The notes under the pieces are model-generated. The model searched no databases and was not told the origin of the DNA. It saw nothing but the letters and a program-made list of their open reading frames with translations. A stretch of DNA of 64,000 nt from Theocolax elegans (taxonomy: Eukaryota > Arthropoda > Insecta > Hymenoptera > Cerocephalidae), in the NCBI GenBank assembly GCA_026168455.1, contig CM047431.1:59664910-59728909 (forward strand), given 5' to 3'. Position numbers and translations under genes: made by a program. Below, in pieces: positions 20,919 through 33,963 of the stretch. Numbering within the stretch: position 1 is the first letter of the stretch; each line of letters starts with the position of its first letter.

Positions 20919-21618
20919 CTGCGCGAGAAAGGCGCAAGCACGTCAAGCGCAGTATTATGACGCCAAACACCGTTCTCGCGAGTATCAAATCGGAGACACG
21001 GTGTGGAAAGTAAATAAAATTCTTTCCTCGGCCACCGAGGGCCGCGCTGCGAAATTAGCGCCTAATTTCGCAGGGCCTTACGTAATTACTGCACGACTTG
21101 GTCCAAATACGTATAGATTACTCGATAAAGATGGCTATATCGTTGACTTAGTGCACGTCTCGCAAATAAAGCCATTTGAGACTGCACAAGAAGAAGACGA
21201 CGTCGGGATCGACGCTCAACCACCGAGGGATGCGAGCGCCGATAAAGCGATGCGCGACCCGCTGATTTCCAGCGAGCGAAAGTCTGCGAGCGCGCAACAA
21301 AATGTAATTGCGGATACACATGCGCGTGTATCAAACAGCGAGCGAAGCGTCAACGTGCAGACGCGGGCACGATGTTCGGGAGACGCTAATCCTGTAAAAA
21401 CACAAACGAACCCCAAGCGAAGGGGGAGACCGAGAAAGAATACGATTGTTGTAAAGAGGACCGGAAAGCCCTCTCGCGTTAGAATTACGGATAAACCGTC
21501 CGAACCGATGAAAAGAGGCCGCGGTCGTCCGAAAGGTTCGCGAAATAAAAACGTTTCGGTTAACGTAACAGATTCGTCACGAAAAACGCGAAGCGCGACT
21601 AAAAACGACGTATCCTAA
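20919..21618 (+). CDS. Integrase C-terminal domain with AT-hook tail, out of frame with pol
   Basis: The frame continues the integrase: a basic helix (ARKAQARQAQYYDAKHR), then a GPY/F-like module (KLAPNFAGPYVI, YRLLDKDGYIVDLVH) at about 21050-21160, then a lysine-rich tail ending at TAA 21616-21618. The tail contains two GRP-type AT-hook motifs (RRGRPRKN and KRGRGRPKG). It is in the +1 frame relative to pol, and the switch point lies at about 20905-20935, so this copy carries a one-base insertion, a two-base deletion or a sequence error there. The GPY/F module and tail normally influence where the element integrates. Confidence 0.8.
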
Positions 21619-21810
21619 TGATGTTTCTAACCTTCCCTTCTATTTGTTGTGGTAAAAATTCACGTTGTTTAAACCTTGATTTATCCTGAGTGTATTCCGA
21701 TTTATCAAGCCCTCCTTAAAATCCTATGATCCAACGTCGCGATAGTTGTTTTCTTCGTAGTTTTTTTTTAGAGTCTCCTATTCAGGGTATAGTCGACTCT
21801 GGAGGGAGGG
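21619..21810 (+). other. Retrotransposon 3' untranslated segment with polypurine tract
   Basis: The purine run GGAGGGAGGG at 21801-21810 abuts the 3' LTR and is the expected plus-strand primer. Just upstream, AGAGTC and GACTCT can pair around a short loop. Confidence 0.8.
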
Positions 21811-23031
21811 TATAACGGGCGCGTGTTCCGAAACGCACAATAGCCCGTAAACTCGAAAACCGCGCAATCACGTGATTGCGCGCAACGTCGCGAAGGGCCG
21901 CGAGACACCGAGTCTCGAGCAGTCCGTTACGAGCCGTATCGACGAGCGGTCGTGATTCACGTGAAAGAAAGAGCGGAAGCCGTAAGAGAGACGAGACGTG
22001 CGACGAGATCGAGAGCGAGAGTGCACGAGGTGAGTCGAGGCAGCTCCCGGAGAACAAGCCGTTCTGAGGACACGGGTCTGTTCACCTCCAGGACGGATAG
22101 CCGCCCGGGACGACTTGCACTCGTCGAAGCTTCGCGAGATAGAAAGAGAGAGAACGGGATTGAGAGTAGCCGTTTCGCCGGCGCGTTCCTGCGCACCAAG
22201 TAAGTTGTTTACAACTTGGATCGGGTGGCATCGACTTCTTCCGGGAAGAGCGAGACGCAGTGCAGCAAGCACTGTCGGTTCGAGGGCGCGATTCGCCCAA
22301 CCAGGCTTCCTCGCGCACGTGGCTAGGTAGATCGGTAACTCGGGTTACCCGATTCCCCGCGTCTTCCCCGTGGGACGTAGGAGCGCACGAGCGCGTGCGC
22401 GCGTGTGGATATAGCCGCGACCGGGCCGTCGCGATTGCCTGCGCGCCGTCGAGGTTACGCGTTGTTTCACCGTAGTTCCTAGATGATTCTTATTCTTAAA
22501 CAACCCAGTATTTGTTAATTGTTTAACACCGTGCGTTATTGAGCGCTACCGAGCGCCTGTACATCTTTTGTCTATTCTTTTGTAAATATTATTGTAAATA
22601 TTCGCCCGTAATAGATTTAATCATAAATTATCATTCTCTCTCGTTGTAATTTGAGTACCCCGTATCCACCTATCCCGCTTACCCAGCCGCCTCCGCGGGC
22701 GCGATAACACTTCCGTTGTCGCGCATCCTGAGCGGCCGAGCCTCGTGTTCCTCTACGGGCACGAGCAACCAGAAGCACTCGTCCTTCCTGTTGCTTCCTC
22801 AAGTTTGCCCGAGTGCAACTCGGGTCCGATGATTCTCCACGCGGCGGAGAGTCGTCATCGTTGTTAACGGCGCATCGTCACCGAGGTACCGCGGTTGCAC
22901 CACGGCTAAAGCCCGTGCGCGGTATCGCGGCATCGCAGAACACAGCAGCGTGGCGCGAGGCCCGCGCAGGTAAGTTCTCGCCTTGAAAGCGGTGCTCGAC
23001 GAGGAGCATACGCTAGAATCGCCCCGTTACA
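21811..23031 (+). repeat. 3' LTR, 1221 bp
   Basis: It appears identical to 13172-14392 over its whole length. It is followed directly by (TA)n and then by duplication copy A. Confidence 0.93.
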
Positions 23032-24719
23032 ATATATATATATATATATAGATGTGCACAATATAGTATAGAGAGGGAATGGGTTTCGCGGTGATTTTCA
23101 TGCGAGCGAGAGGGCAGAAACAGACGTGCGGTACTCCACGTAATAGAATCACTCGGACATTTAACGTTTGCGCGAAAACGCGTCCTGAATTCTCTTCTCG
23201 ATATGCGCAATGTTTCGTTCGACCTATTATTCGTTTTTATTTTGATTACTCGTCTAATATTTATATATACATTTTTTGTATTGATCATCATACAACGTGT
23301 AAGATATGTACCGCGTTATAATCAAAAGAAAGAAAAGATAAAACACGAAAAAGAAAAACTCAAGTGCCTAAATGGTTTAGTCAATGTAACTCTCGAGATT
23401 AGTTCTATAGGCTTCAATAATATTTAATAAATTACGTACAAGCGACACTAAATAATAATTGTTGAAGAAAAGTTGAAAGATGTTGATTAGCAAGAATGTA
23501 TATAATCCAATCAAGTATTATAATTTGTTGGCAAACAAAATCAAAATTATAAATTCAAATAAGACTATATAGAAGTAAAGTTAAGACAAGTTGTTATTTA
23601 AAAAATAACAGAAAATATTTTTGTTTTAAAGTTTTTAACAAATTTTGCAAACACATTGATGAATTTATAATATTTAATTAGATTTAAGAGTTATTTTTTG
23701 CTGCTCGCTGATTTATCAATAAACAAAAAATTCACAGAATATCTAAAAGAAACAGAAAAACGTTAGAGACTTTCTTTTCGATAAATATGAATTTCTTGTT
23801 TAATAAAAAATAAATCATTTTTCTGTTTTTTGGAATTCGCATCCCATTAACCAAAAATTACTATAATAAATATAATAATAAAACTATAATTATATAATAA
23901 TAAAAATTACTACTTTACAATTTTACTGCCACGTTTGAAGTCAATGAAATAATCTCCACGGGCAATTTGGGAGAAAATATACATTTTTTAAAAATGATAA
24001 CCTGACCATCAGACGTACAATATGAAATATATTCTTACATACTAATTTTAAGTAAAAATATATATTACAAATAATTTGATAAATCTTAAATTTATGCAAG
24101 TCTTTAATTGATATAATGTATATCATAATTTATTACATCTCTTATTTATTTTTGTTATTTAAGATTTGTAATCATACATTTGTACAATACCTTTGTACAG
24201 CTTATCGGTGCCTGCCTAGTTTTTCTACTTAATCTCCCACCAGCGTAATTTTTATAAGTAGATATCATTTAAGAGGGCAAGCGTGAGTGAAAATTGAAAA
24301 AGAACTATTCAACATCAATAATTAATAATTTTTTGTATAACGATTGAAAACATTTCTTAATTTTTTAAACAAATTATATTATTATTAACTATATTTAAAA
24401 TTTTTTGGCCAATTTATGTCACTTAATATTAATAAATTATGAGACTCTGTACTCTAATTTTTTTCAAATTAGATTTACCGCAGGATATTCAGGAACCATT
24501 CATCGAATAGGCTGAATTATAACGTTACCTTTTAAATATGATTTAAATACTTGAGTGCGATAGAATGTCAGTAACAGTCTAAATGTTAAATTTAAAAAAA
24601 ATTATTATAGCTGCTTTTTACACATATTTATATTTTTTAAATAATTTGGTAAGAATAATTTTTTTGTTACAATTAATATAGTCAGTTCCATTGAGTGGAT
24701 TAAAATCGTATTTGAAAAA
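23032..24719 (+). repeat. Tandem duplication pair 1, copy A
   Basis: The same sequence recurs at 25134-26832, beginning at an AGATGTGCACAATATAG block and ending near GTATTTGAAAA. The copies differ mainly by one-base indels in homopolymers and a few small indels. AT-rich, with no gene recognised. The retrotransposon sits at its left edge. Confidence 0.9.
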
Positions 24720-25133
24720 ATAATAATTAAGTGTACCGAGCGAACGAGCCTCGAAAATAAATAAATAAAGCGTTTCGTCCCCGTGAAGTCAGAAGTTCCA
24801 CGCAGCGGATCCGAGAGACGCGTCGATAAAGAAGAGTAAATGACGATAAAATAATCCGGAGGTATAATGACAATAAACACGACGAGGACGTCGTATGCCC
24901 GGCCGTCGGAGGTGTTACGTACGTAACATCGACGCGCGGATCGGCGCGTGTGTGAGAACGGTGTAGGATGACCGAAACGCGAAATATCATGACGAATGCA
25001 ACTACGACAAGTAATCGCGGACGGTGGCCTAGTGGTTAGTCTCGTGACTGGAAACCCGCGGATCCTCGGTTCGAGTCCCGGCGTCCGAACAATTTTTATT
25101 CGGTCCTCTCCTATCACCTTCTCCATACGCAAC
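24720..25133 (+). repeat. Insert between copies A and B, with tRNA-like 3' part
   Basis: About 414 bp present only between the two duplicated blocks, GC-richer than both, ending with the tRNA-like unit and a ~45-bp trailer. It could be a tRNA-containing SINE-type insertion at the duplication junction. The 176-codon minus-strand open frame here has no credible domain. Confidence 0.5.
25018..25087 (+). pseudogene. tRNA-like sequence with intact A and B boxes
   Basis: The A box TGGCCTAGTGG and B box GGTTCGAGTCC match RNA polymerase III internal promoters well, and CGGACG/CGTCCG forms an acceptor stem. The anticodon loop would be CTGGAAA (GGA, serine-like) but the anticodon stem barely pairs and no long serine variable arm is present. 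This suggests a tRNA-derived repeat rather than a working tRNA. Confidence 0.55.
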
Positions 25134-26832
25134 AATATATATAGATGTGCACAATATAGTATAGAGAGGGAATGGGTTTCGCGGTGATTTTCATGCGAGC
25201 GAGAGGGCAGAAACAGACGTGCGGTACTCCACGTAATAGAATCACTCGGACATTTAACGTTTGCGCGAAAACGCGTCCCTGAATTCTCTTCTCGATATGC
25301 GCAATGTTTCGTTCGACCTATTATTCGTTTTTATTTTTGATTACTCGTTCTAATATTTATATATACATTTTTGTATGATCATCATACAACGTTGTAAGAT
25401 ATGTACCGCGTTATAATCAAAGAAATAAAAGATAAAACACGAAAAAGAAAAACTCAAGTGCCTAAATGGTTTAGTCAATGTAACTCTCGAGATTAGTTCT
25501 ATATAGGCTTCTATAATATTTAATAAATTACGTACAAGCGACACTAAATAATAATTGTTGAAGAAAAGTTGAAAGATGTTGATTAGCAAGAATGTATATA
25601 ATCCAATCAAGTATTATAATTTGTTGGCAAACAAAATCAAAATTATAAATTCAAATAAGACTATATAGAAGTAAAGTTAAGACAAGTTGTTATTAAAAAA
25701 TAACAGAAAATATTTTTGTTTTAAAGTTTTTAACAAATTTTGCAAACACATTGATGAATTTATAATATTTAATTAGATTTAAGAGTTATTTTTTGCTGCT
25801 CGCTGATTTATCAATAAACAAAAAATTCACAGAATATCTAAAAAGAAACAGAAAAACGTTAGAGAACTTTCTTTTTCGATAAATATGAATTTCTTGTTTA
25901 ATAAAAAATAAATCATTTTTCTGTTTTTTGGAATTCGCATCCCATTAACCAAAAATTACTATAATAAATATAATAATAAAACTATAATTATATAATAATA
26001 AAAATTACTACTTTACAATTTTACTGCCACGTTTGAAGTCAATGAAATAATCTCCACGGGCAATTTGGGAGAAAATATACATTTTTTAAAAATGATAACC
26101 TGACCATCAGACGTACAATATGAAATATATTCTTACATACTAATTTTAAGTAAAAATATATATTACAAATAATTTGATAAATCTTAAATTTATGCAAGTC
26201 TTTAATTGATAATAATGTATATCATAATTTATTACATCTCTTATTTATTTTTGTTATTTAAGATTTGTAATCATACATTTGTACAATACCTTTGTACAGC
26301 TTATCGGTGCCTGCCTAGTTTTTCTACTTAATCTCCCACCAGCGTAATTTTTATAAGTAGATATCATTTAAGAGGGCAAGCGTGAGTGAAAATTGAAAAA
26401 GAACTATTCAACATCAATAATTAATAATTTTTTGTATAACGATTGAAAACATTTCTTAATTTTTTAAACAAATTATATTATTATTAACTATTATTTAAAA
26501 TTTTTTGGCCAATTTATATGTCACTTAATATTTTAATAAATTATGAGACTCTGTACTCTAATTTTTTTCAAATTAGATTTACCGCAGGATATTTCAGGAA
26601 CCATTTCATCGAATAGGCTGAAATTATAACGTTACCTTTTAAATATGATTTAAATCTACTTGAGTGCGATAGAATGTCAGTAACAGTCTAAATGTTAAAT
26701 TTAAAAAATTATTATTATAGCTGCTTTTTACACATATTTATCATTTTTTAAATAATTTGGTAAGAATAATTTTTTTGTTACAATGTTAATATAGTCAGTT
26801 CCATTGAAGTGGATTAAAATCGTATTTGAAAA
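25134..26832 (+). repeat. Tandem duplication pair 1, copy B
   Basis: Counterpart of 23032-24719, same orientation. No gene recognised. Confidence 0.9.
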
Positions 26833-27265
26833 TAAATAAGTCCAACAAAATTTAAATAAAAGTTAATAATAATATATTTGTTTAAAAAATTAAGAAATGC
26901 TTACAATTGTTATGAAAAAATGATTAATTGTTAGTATTGAATAACTTTTTTTCAATTATAACATATGAAATACTTATAGAGTAACGTATATAAAATTTTT
27001 TTGCAGATATATATATATATATATATAAAATTACAAAAGTACCCACGCAGCATGGAAGCTTGCAGCAAGCTTAATTTAAATAATATTCGAAGAATCTTGC
27101 AGAAAGCTTGCATGGTGAGGTAAATAGTAAAAATATGAAAAATATTTACCTTTGTCTCGTAAAAATTCGTTACGAAATAATAATAATTAAACAATTTAAT
27201 AAGTAATATTATACTTGAACAATATTTATTTATATTAGCACACATGTGCAGACGTCGCTCCACGT
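26833..27265. other. AT-rich spacer with small inverted repeat
   Basis: Holds a (TA)n near 27007-27025 and a short palindromic block at about 27046-27120 built on AAGCTTGCAGCAAGCTT and GCTTGCATGG. No coding sequence recognised. Confidence 0.4.
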
Positions 27266-29423
27266 TCGATTATTATTAATTATCATTTACATATATTAAA
27301 TTGCGTCATTACAGTTCAACCGAAGAGATGTAAAATATATGAAAAGTGGTGAATTGAAATCTCGTCTAATATAAATCCGAAAGTAAGAATAAAATTGAAA
27401 TATTGAAAATGTTATTACATATAGCTCGCGTGTGGATCAACTAAATGTATAATGTTTCCTCGAATTTTTCATTCCGTAGTACACTGGTTTTTCTAGCATA
27501 ACGCATAAGGTATGAAAAACACAATCAGACCCAAAAAAAAGAAGCGATTCTCTTGAAATCGGAGGAGATTAAAAATGTTAGAGTAGGTTGCACGATCCAT
27601 CAAGAATTTACGATCGAGAGGATCAGGAACGACGTCGGTATTTCGGTACGGCCTCGTACAGAGAGAGAAAGAGAGAGAGAGAGAGTATATAAATGTATAT
27701 AGAGAACGGAACGATTGGTTTGCGCGAGAAGCGAGAGGATTGAATTTTGGTGGTGTCGGTTGGCGCGACTACGGCTCGAGTAATAAGCGGAAGCACGCAC
27801 CGAGGACGACTGCGGCGGTTCGGGTAAACTAATCCTAAATACTGGATGTAATACTAATAGCAGCCAGTAGCGCGACCCCAGGCGCCAACCTTCCCTCTCC
27901 CTATCCCGGTAAGTGAATTAACCTCAACTTAATCTCAAGTTGAGCAAAGTCCCTAAGTAGACCTCGGCCGATGTCTGCTCGCGACGCTCTTCCCTCTCTC
28001 TCTCTCTCTCTCTCTCTCCTTCGCTGTCCTCCAACTCCTGCGTTCTCGTGATATACACGCTTGATCACCTATATACATATATCTACGCTTCTAAAACTGC
28101 ACGGCGAGAGGTAATTTTCTAAATTCTGACGTTTTCCGCGTATTAATTATAGGTTATGTTTTCTCGAGCAACCGTATAGGTACACGAATTTCATATTTCG
28201 TCACGGTTATTTTAGTACGGAAATTCGCTCTGCATATATATGCATGTACGTCGCAATAATATCATTTTATTATTTCCACCATAAGGGATCGACAATACTT
28301 AGATGTACCATACGTGGGGAATAAAGGTTCGGTTGGACAACCAAATTTTTGGTTACATTAATCAATATAAATGATCTATAATTTTAAATTAACTTATACT
28401 TTGTTGGCGGAACAAACGTCATAATTTATATATTTAAATTAAACTAAAAAAAAAATAAAGTTATCCTATAGTCACTTAATTCGTAACTCGTTATTTTTAT
28501 ATACGAATGTTTTTGGTGTGGTTTATAAAATCTGCACTTACAAGGAGAGAACATGATTTCGTTTGAACGGAGTAAGATTCTTTGGCTAAAAAAAAAAAAT
28601 CCGTGTCTCAGGATTTTTCGATTTTTTTCCCACGGACTCTAGGGATAAATGGATATATTTGACATTTTCAAAGGGGAAAAAACTTTACGTCAGTTAAAAT
28701 AATTCAAGTTCTAGCTAACAAATATATATTCCAAGCAACGTATTCGCTCGTCCATTATTTACCAAGTGTACATGTATAATGACTACTAGATTTTAAGTTT
28801 TTATTAATACACACAACATAAATATATTCATTTAATTTTCAAATATCATATATATAAACGATAAACATTTAATGATGTAGAAAGATTTATTGTACTGCGT
28901 GCAATCTGCGAAATTATTAAGAGGTTTAATATATTTATTTTCAAATTATATTTATATGATGGCGTATTATTCAGGGTAATTTAAAAATAATATACATAGA
29001 TTCTAGGTGTATTTGGTATACACACACACACACACATACATATTGTGTGTATATATAATTAGTTACATTTTTTATACCTGGGTTTTACCTATTTAAAATA
29101 GTATCTGTATAATACAAAATATTTTTACCTATAAAATACTATTAAATTCCTAATCGTTCTGGTTCATAAACTACTTTGTTAGCTACAAAAAATTTTCAAA
29201 ATATTTCCAAAAGATCCAGCTATATTGAAGATAATAATGGAACACTTGAATGAAATTAGATAATCGTTAAACGCACATGTATGTGTATATATATGTACAT
29301 TCGCACGCAGACGGAGAGTTAATAGAGTGACTGAATGAAACTGCACGAGTTGAAATTATTGCATAAAAGTGATTAGTGCCCGAAGGGAGGTAAAACGTTG
29401 CACACCGCGCGCTGGCTTCATCC
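27266..29423 (+). repeat. Tandem duplication pair 2, copy C
   Basis: Repeats directly at 29424-31443. The junction and both outer ends share TCGAT. This copy contains an ~80-bp segment around 28070-28150 that is absent from copy D, where sequence resumes at a shared CCTAT-like motif. Confidence 0.9.
27686..27908 (+). promoter_or_regulatory. TATA-type promoter candidate with non-coding first exon
   Basis: TATATAAA at 27686-27693 follows a GA-rich tract. About 190 bp of GC-richer sequence then leads to a strong donor CCCG/GTAAGT at 27908/27909. This has the layout of a TATA promoter and 5' untranslated first exon. No downstream coding exon was identified, so the gene served is unknown. The block is repeated at 29849-30071 in copy D. 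Confidence 0.35.
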
Positions 29424-29814
29424 TCGATTATTATTAATTATCATTTACATATTAAATTGCGTCATTACAGTTCAACCGAAGAGATGTAAAATATATGAAA
29501 AGTGGTGAATTGAAATCTCGTCTAATATAAATCCGAAAGTAAGAATAAAATTGAAATATTGAAAATGTTATTACATATAGCTCGCGTGTGGATCAACTAA
29601 ATGTATAATGTTTCCTCGAATTTTTCATTCCGTGTACACTGGTTTTTCTAGCATAACGCATAAGGTATGAAAAACACAATCAGACCCAAAAAAAAGAAGC
29701 GATTCTCTTGAAATCGGAGGAGATTAAAAATGTTAGAGTAGGTTGCACGATCCATCAAGGATTTACGATCGAGAGGATCAGGAACGACGTCGGTATTTCG
29801 GTACAGCCTCGTAC

Positions 29815-29848
<34 letters not shown>

Positions 29849-31443
29849 TATATAAATGTATATAGAGAACGGAACGATTGGTTTGCGCGAGAAGCGAGAG
29901 GATTGAATTTTGGTGGTGTCGGTTGGCGCGACTACGGCTCGAGTAATAAGCGGAAGCACGCACCGAGGACGACTGCGGCGGTTCGGGTAAACTAATCCTA
30001 AATACTGGATGTAATACTAATAGCAGCCAGTAGCGCGACCCCAGGCGCCAACCTTCCCTCTCCCTATCCCGGTAAGTGAATTAACCTCAACTTAATCTCA
30101 AGTTGAGCAAAGTCCCTAAGTAGACCTCGGCCGATGTCTGCTCGCGACGCTCTTCTTCTCTCTCTCTCCTTCGCTGTCCTCCAACTCCTGCGTTCTCGTG
30201 ATATACACGCTTGTTCACCTATTAATTATAGGTTTGTTTTCTCGAGCAACCGTATACACGAATTTCGTACGTCGCAATAATATCATTTATTATTTCCATC
30301 ATAAGGGATCGACAATACTTAGATGTACCATACGCGGGGCATAAAGTTTCGGGGTTCGGGGGGACAACCAAATTTTTGGTTACATTAATCAATATAAATG
30401 ATCTATAATTTTAAATTAACTTATACTTTGTTGGCGGAACAAACGTCATAATTTATATATTTAAATTAACTAAAAAAAAATAAAGTTATCCTATAGTCAC
30501 TTAATTCGTAACTCGTTATTTTTATATACGAATGTTTTGGTGTGGTTTATAAAATCTGCACTTACAAGGAGAGAACAGGATTTCGTTTGAACGGAGTAAG
30601 ATTCTTGGCTAAAAAAAAAAAATCCGTGTCTCAGGATTTTTCGATTTTTTTCCCACGGACTCTAGGGATAAAGGATATATTTGACATTTCAAAGGGGAAA
30701 AAACTTTACGTCAGTTAAAATAATTCAAGTTCTAGCTAACAAATATATTTCCAAGCAACGTATTCGCTCGTCCATTATTTACCAAGTGTACATGTATAAT
30801 GACTACTAGATTTTAAGTTTTTATTAATACACACAACATAAATATATTCATTAATTTTCAAATATCATATATATAAACGATAAACATTTAATGATGTAGA
30901 AAGATTTATTGTACTGCGTGCAATCTGCGAAATTATTAAGAGGTTTAATATATTTATTTTCAAATTATATTTATATGATGGCGTATTATTCAGGGTAATT
31001 TAAAAATAATATACATAGATTCTAGGTGTATTTGGTATACACACACACACACACATACATATTGTGTGTATATATAATTAGTTACATTTTTTATACCTGG
31101 GTTTTACCTATTTAAAATAGTATCTGTATAATACAAAATATTTTTTACCTATAAAATACTATTAAATTCCTAATCGTTCTGGTCATAAACTACTTTGTTA
31201 GCTACAAAAAATTTTCAAAATATTTCCAAAAGATCCAGCTATATTGAAGATAATAATGTAACACTTGAATGAAATTAGATAATCGTTTAACGCACATGTA
31301 TGTGTATATATATGTACATTCGCACGCAGACGGAGAGTTAATAGAGTGACTGAATGAAACTGCACGAGTTGAAATTATTGCATAAAAGTGATTAGTGCCC
31401 GAAGGGAGGTAAAACGTTGCACACCGCGCGCGTGGCTTCATCC
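29424..31443 (+). repeat. Tandem duplication pair 2, copy D
   Basis: Counterpart of 27266-29423, same orientation. It is about 140 bp shorter because of one ~80-bp deletion, a shorter (CT)n and scattered small indels. The (GA)n at 29815-29840 is longer than in copy C. Confidence 0.9.
29849..30071 (+). promoter_or_regulatory. Second copy of the TATA/first-exon-like block
   Basis: Duplicate of 27686-27908 inside copy D, with the TATATAAA and the GTAAGT donor (30072) both retained. Confidence 0.35.
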
Positions 31444-33963
31444 TCGATAATTATAACATTAATTTGCCTAGCTAATATTTGACGTATACACTAGAGGGAC
31501 AGATTGAGAGAGAGAGGAGGATGGAGGAGGGTGGAGCAGCCCGGAAAGGACGAGTGGTGCGGTTATATAGCCTGTTATTACGTATGCACGTGTATTACGC
31601 GTGTACTCGACGTTGAACATGCGTTGAAGAATTTGCGGCGCGCGAGAGTCTCTTGGTGGCAATTAATTTTCAAGTACAACTCGGTACGATAATTTTCGTT
31701 GTGAATTTCATCCCACCGAGTCACGCGACTTTGGACTCGTCGTGCGTTTAAACCATCAACGTTTACCTTCGAGAGATCGACATACATTCGTTTGTACGGT
31801 ATATCTGCGCGAGACCACTTTGTATAACTGTCTATATGTATATATATATATTATAACATCGATTCCTCGATTTCGATCTTACGTATATATCATATCAATT
31901 ATATTTGAATTTGGTGTACATCCACCCATCGATGTAACCTTCCCTCGGTCTACATATATCCGCGTACAACACACACACACACGCACACTATACCCTATGT
32001 ACGTATTTTGATACATATTGATTTACGGAAATATACATTTTCAAGTTTGTACCGTCACGAAACTCGCGCGCACGACGGTGTACACATGCATGTGTGGGTA
32101 TCATAAATACATCACCCTCGACTCCCCGAATATTGGTAGAGGAGTTGGATGACATTATTTTTAGATGTTCTCGCTTCGAAACGTATATATATATATGTAC
32201 TTATTTAAATGTAAGAAAGCAGGAAGGAAGACAGAACGTTGCATCATTGTTTTTTGCTTAATATATATATATGTGTATATACGAGGCGGTCGATGGGGCG
32301 GTGCTATTATCTACATCCGCGTTCCTTTCTTGGCGGTCCATTGTTGAAGTGGTTGCAAATCGTGCAAGTTTCGTCGACAACGAACCTAATTTATTTACAC
32401 GGCTCGCCTGTCACGAAACCCGTACGTCTGCGTCCAGATAATCATAAATCATCCGTTTCATCTTCGTTTGTTTCTCTTTTTAATTTTACACTCTCAGTCG
32501 GCTCGCTCCTCCTCCTTCTTCGTTCGAATGATTAAAACACATTAGTTTTCCATGATCGTAATAAAATCCATCGGTATATTCTTATTTACGGCCGTCGAGT
32601 TCAGACGTATACGATATGAAAAGATATTTTAACGTTATCTGTACACATGTGTCGTCTCGCATTATTTGTGCATATATTGAGTGTGCGTGTGTGGAGTTGG
32701 TATACATTATAATTTTCAAGTACTTTTTTCTTGATCTCTGTTATAAAAATATATTTTTTTTTATTTCGTTCTTAATTAGAGTTTGTAACAATGTTCCTGA
32801 TCTATGTTATACGAAAATCCATTTTTTTCTATTTCATTTCTTAATTAGAGTTTGTACTAAGTTATACATTTGCGCAACTGCATGTATTCGTTATATATAA
32901 AAAAAATAGCATTATGGTTTTTATCACGTTTAAAATTATACTAGATTTATATAAGTTTTAAAATTATATATATATATGCGAGATTCCATGTGAAGTGATC
33001 CAGGTAAAAATAGAATTTTGTTTTAATGTATGGAATCAGTATAAAACTACTTGAATAGAGTGTAGCTAAATTTTTAGACCTAAATTTCAATTAGTACCAG
33101 AGCTGTAACCAATCAAAAAATCGAATTTTTTTTAAAAAATGACTTATTGGCCATTTTTATCACTACATAACTCAAAATCTAACAATTTTTTCTTATATAC
33201 ATTAAATTTGAAAAAGTTTATAAATTTCAAGAAGAATCTGTTGAAATATTTCATTTATTAGTTTAACACATTGAATATAGTTATAATTAATAAAAACCTT
33301 TATAGTAAAAAAAAGGGTTGTACGATCAAAAATATTTTATCCATCCAAAAATCTAATTCATCGATGATTAATTACCTTCAAAATGGTCCAAAGTTTGAGT
33401 GCGGCAGAGCATTTCAGACAAAGTTATGGTGTTTTTAGGCAAATTTCTTAAAAAAAGAGAGCGAATGCATTTTATGAAAAAAACAGAGTAACCGTATACT
33501 TGCATTCAAACAACATGGCACTATTATTCTTCAATAATACAAAAATATACTATTTAATGTTAGTTACTGATACTTTTCAATCTCTAAGCTGCTTACCATC
33601 ACAAAGCAGTAGGTATAAGCAGTTATACCTGTTATATAATTGGATAAATATCTGAAACTTTTTATAATTCCAATAAATCCAATTATATAACAGGTATAAC
33701 TAAAAGTATCAGACTTAAATAACAACTAAATAAAAGTATCAGTAACTAACAATAAATAGTATATTTCAGTAATATTGAAGAATATTAGTGCCATGTTGTT
33801 TGAATGCAAGTATACGGTTAGTCTGTTTTCTTCATAAAATGCATTTGCTCTCTTTTTTAAGAAATTTGCCTAAAAACACCATAACTTTGTCTGAAATGCT
33901 CTGCCGCACTCAAACTTTGCATTATTTGAAGGTAATTAATCATCGATGAATTAGATTTTTGGA
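31380..33963 (+). repeat. Tandem duplication pair 3, copy E
   Basis: Repeats directly at 33964-36535, starting at GCATAAAAGTGATTAG. It begins inside copy D, so pairs 2 and 3 overlap. Its right end stops partway along the second arm of a foldback element. Confidence 0.9.
32978..33963. mobile_element. Foldback element, truncated copy
   Basis: Left arm, centre and part of the right arm of the element seen complete at 35538-36893. It is cut at TTTTTGGAT, exactly where copy E gives way to copy F. Confidence 0.8.

Larger units (their letters stand above)
13172..23031 (+). mobile_element. Ty3/gypsy LTR retrotransposon, complete structure, broken frames
   Basis: Order is LTR, PBS, long leader, gag, zinc knuckle, protease, reverse transcriptase, RNase H, integrase, polypurine tract, LTR. 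Integrase after RNase H defines Ty3/gypsy (Metaviridae). No env-like frame is present. The LTRs have the same length and appear identical, indicating recent insertion. The insertion lies in a (TA)n tract, so an ATAT target duplication (13168-13171 and 23032-23035) is consistent but not diagnostic. Its GC content and codon use contrast with the AT-rich flanks. Two coding frameshifts (about 17684 and 20905-20935) mean this copy would not make complete proteins unless they are sequencing errors. Confidence 0.93.

Noticed and set aside
24605..25135. 176-codon minus-strand open frame
   Set aside because: It crosses the end of duplication copy A and the tRNA-containing insert; composition is not protein-like and no domain is seen.
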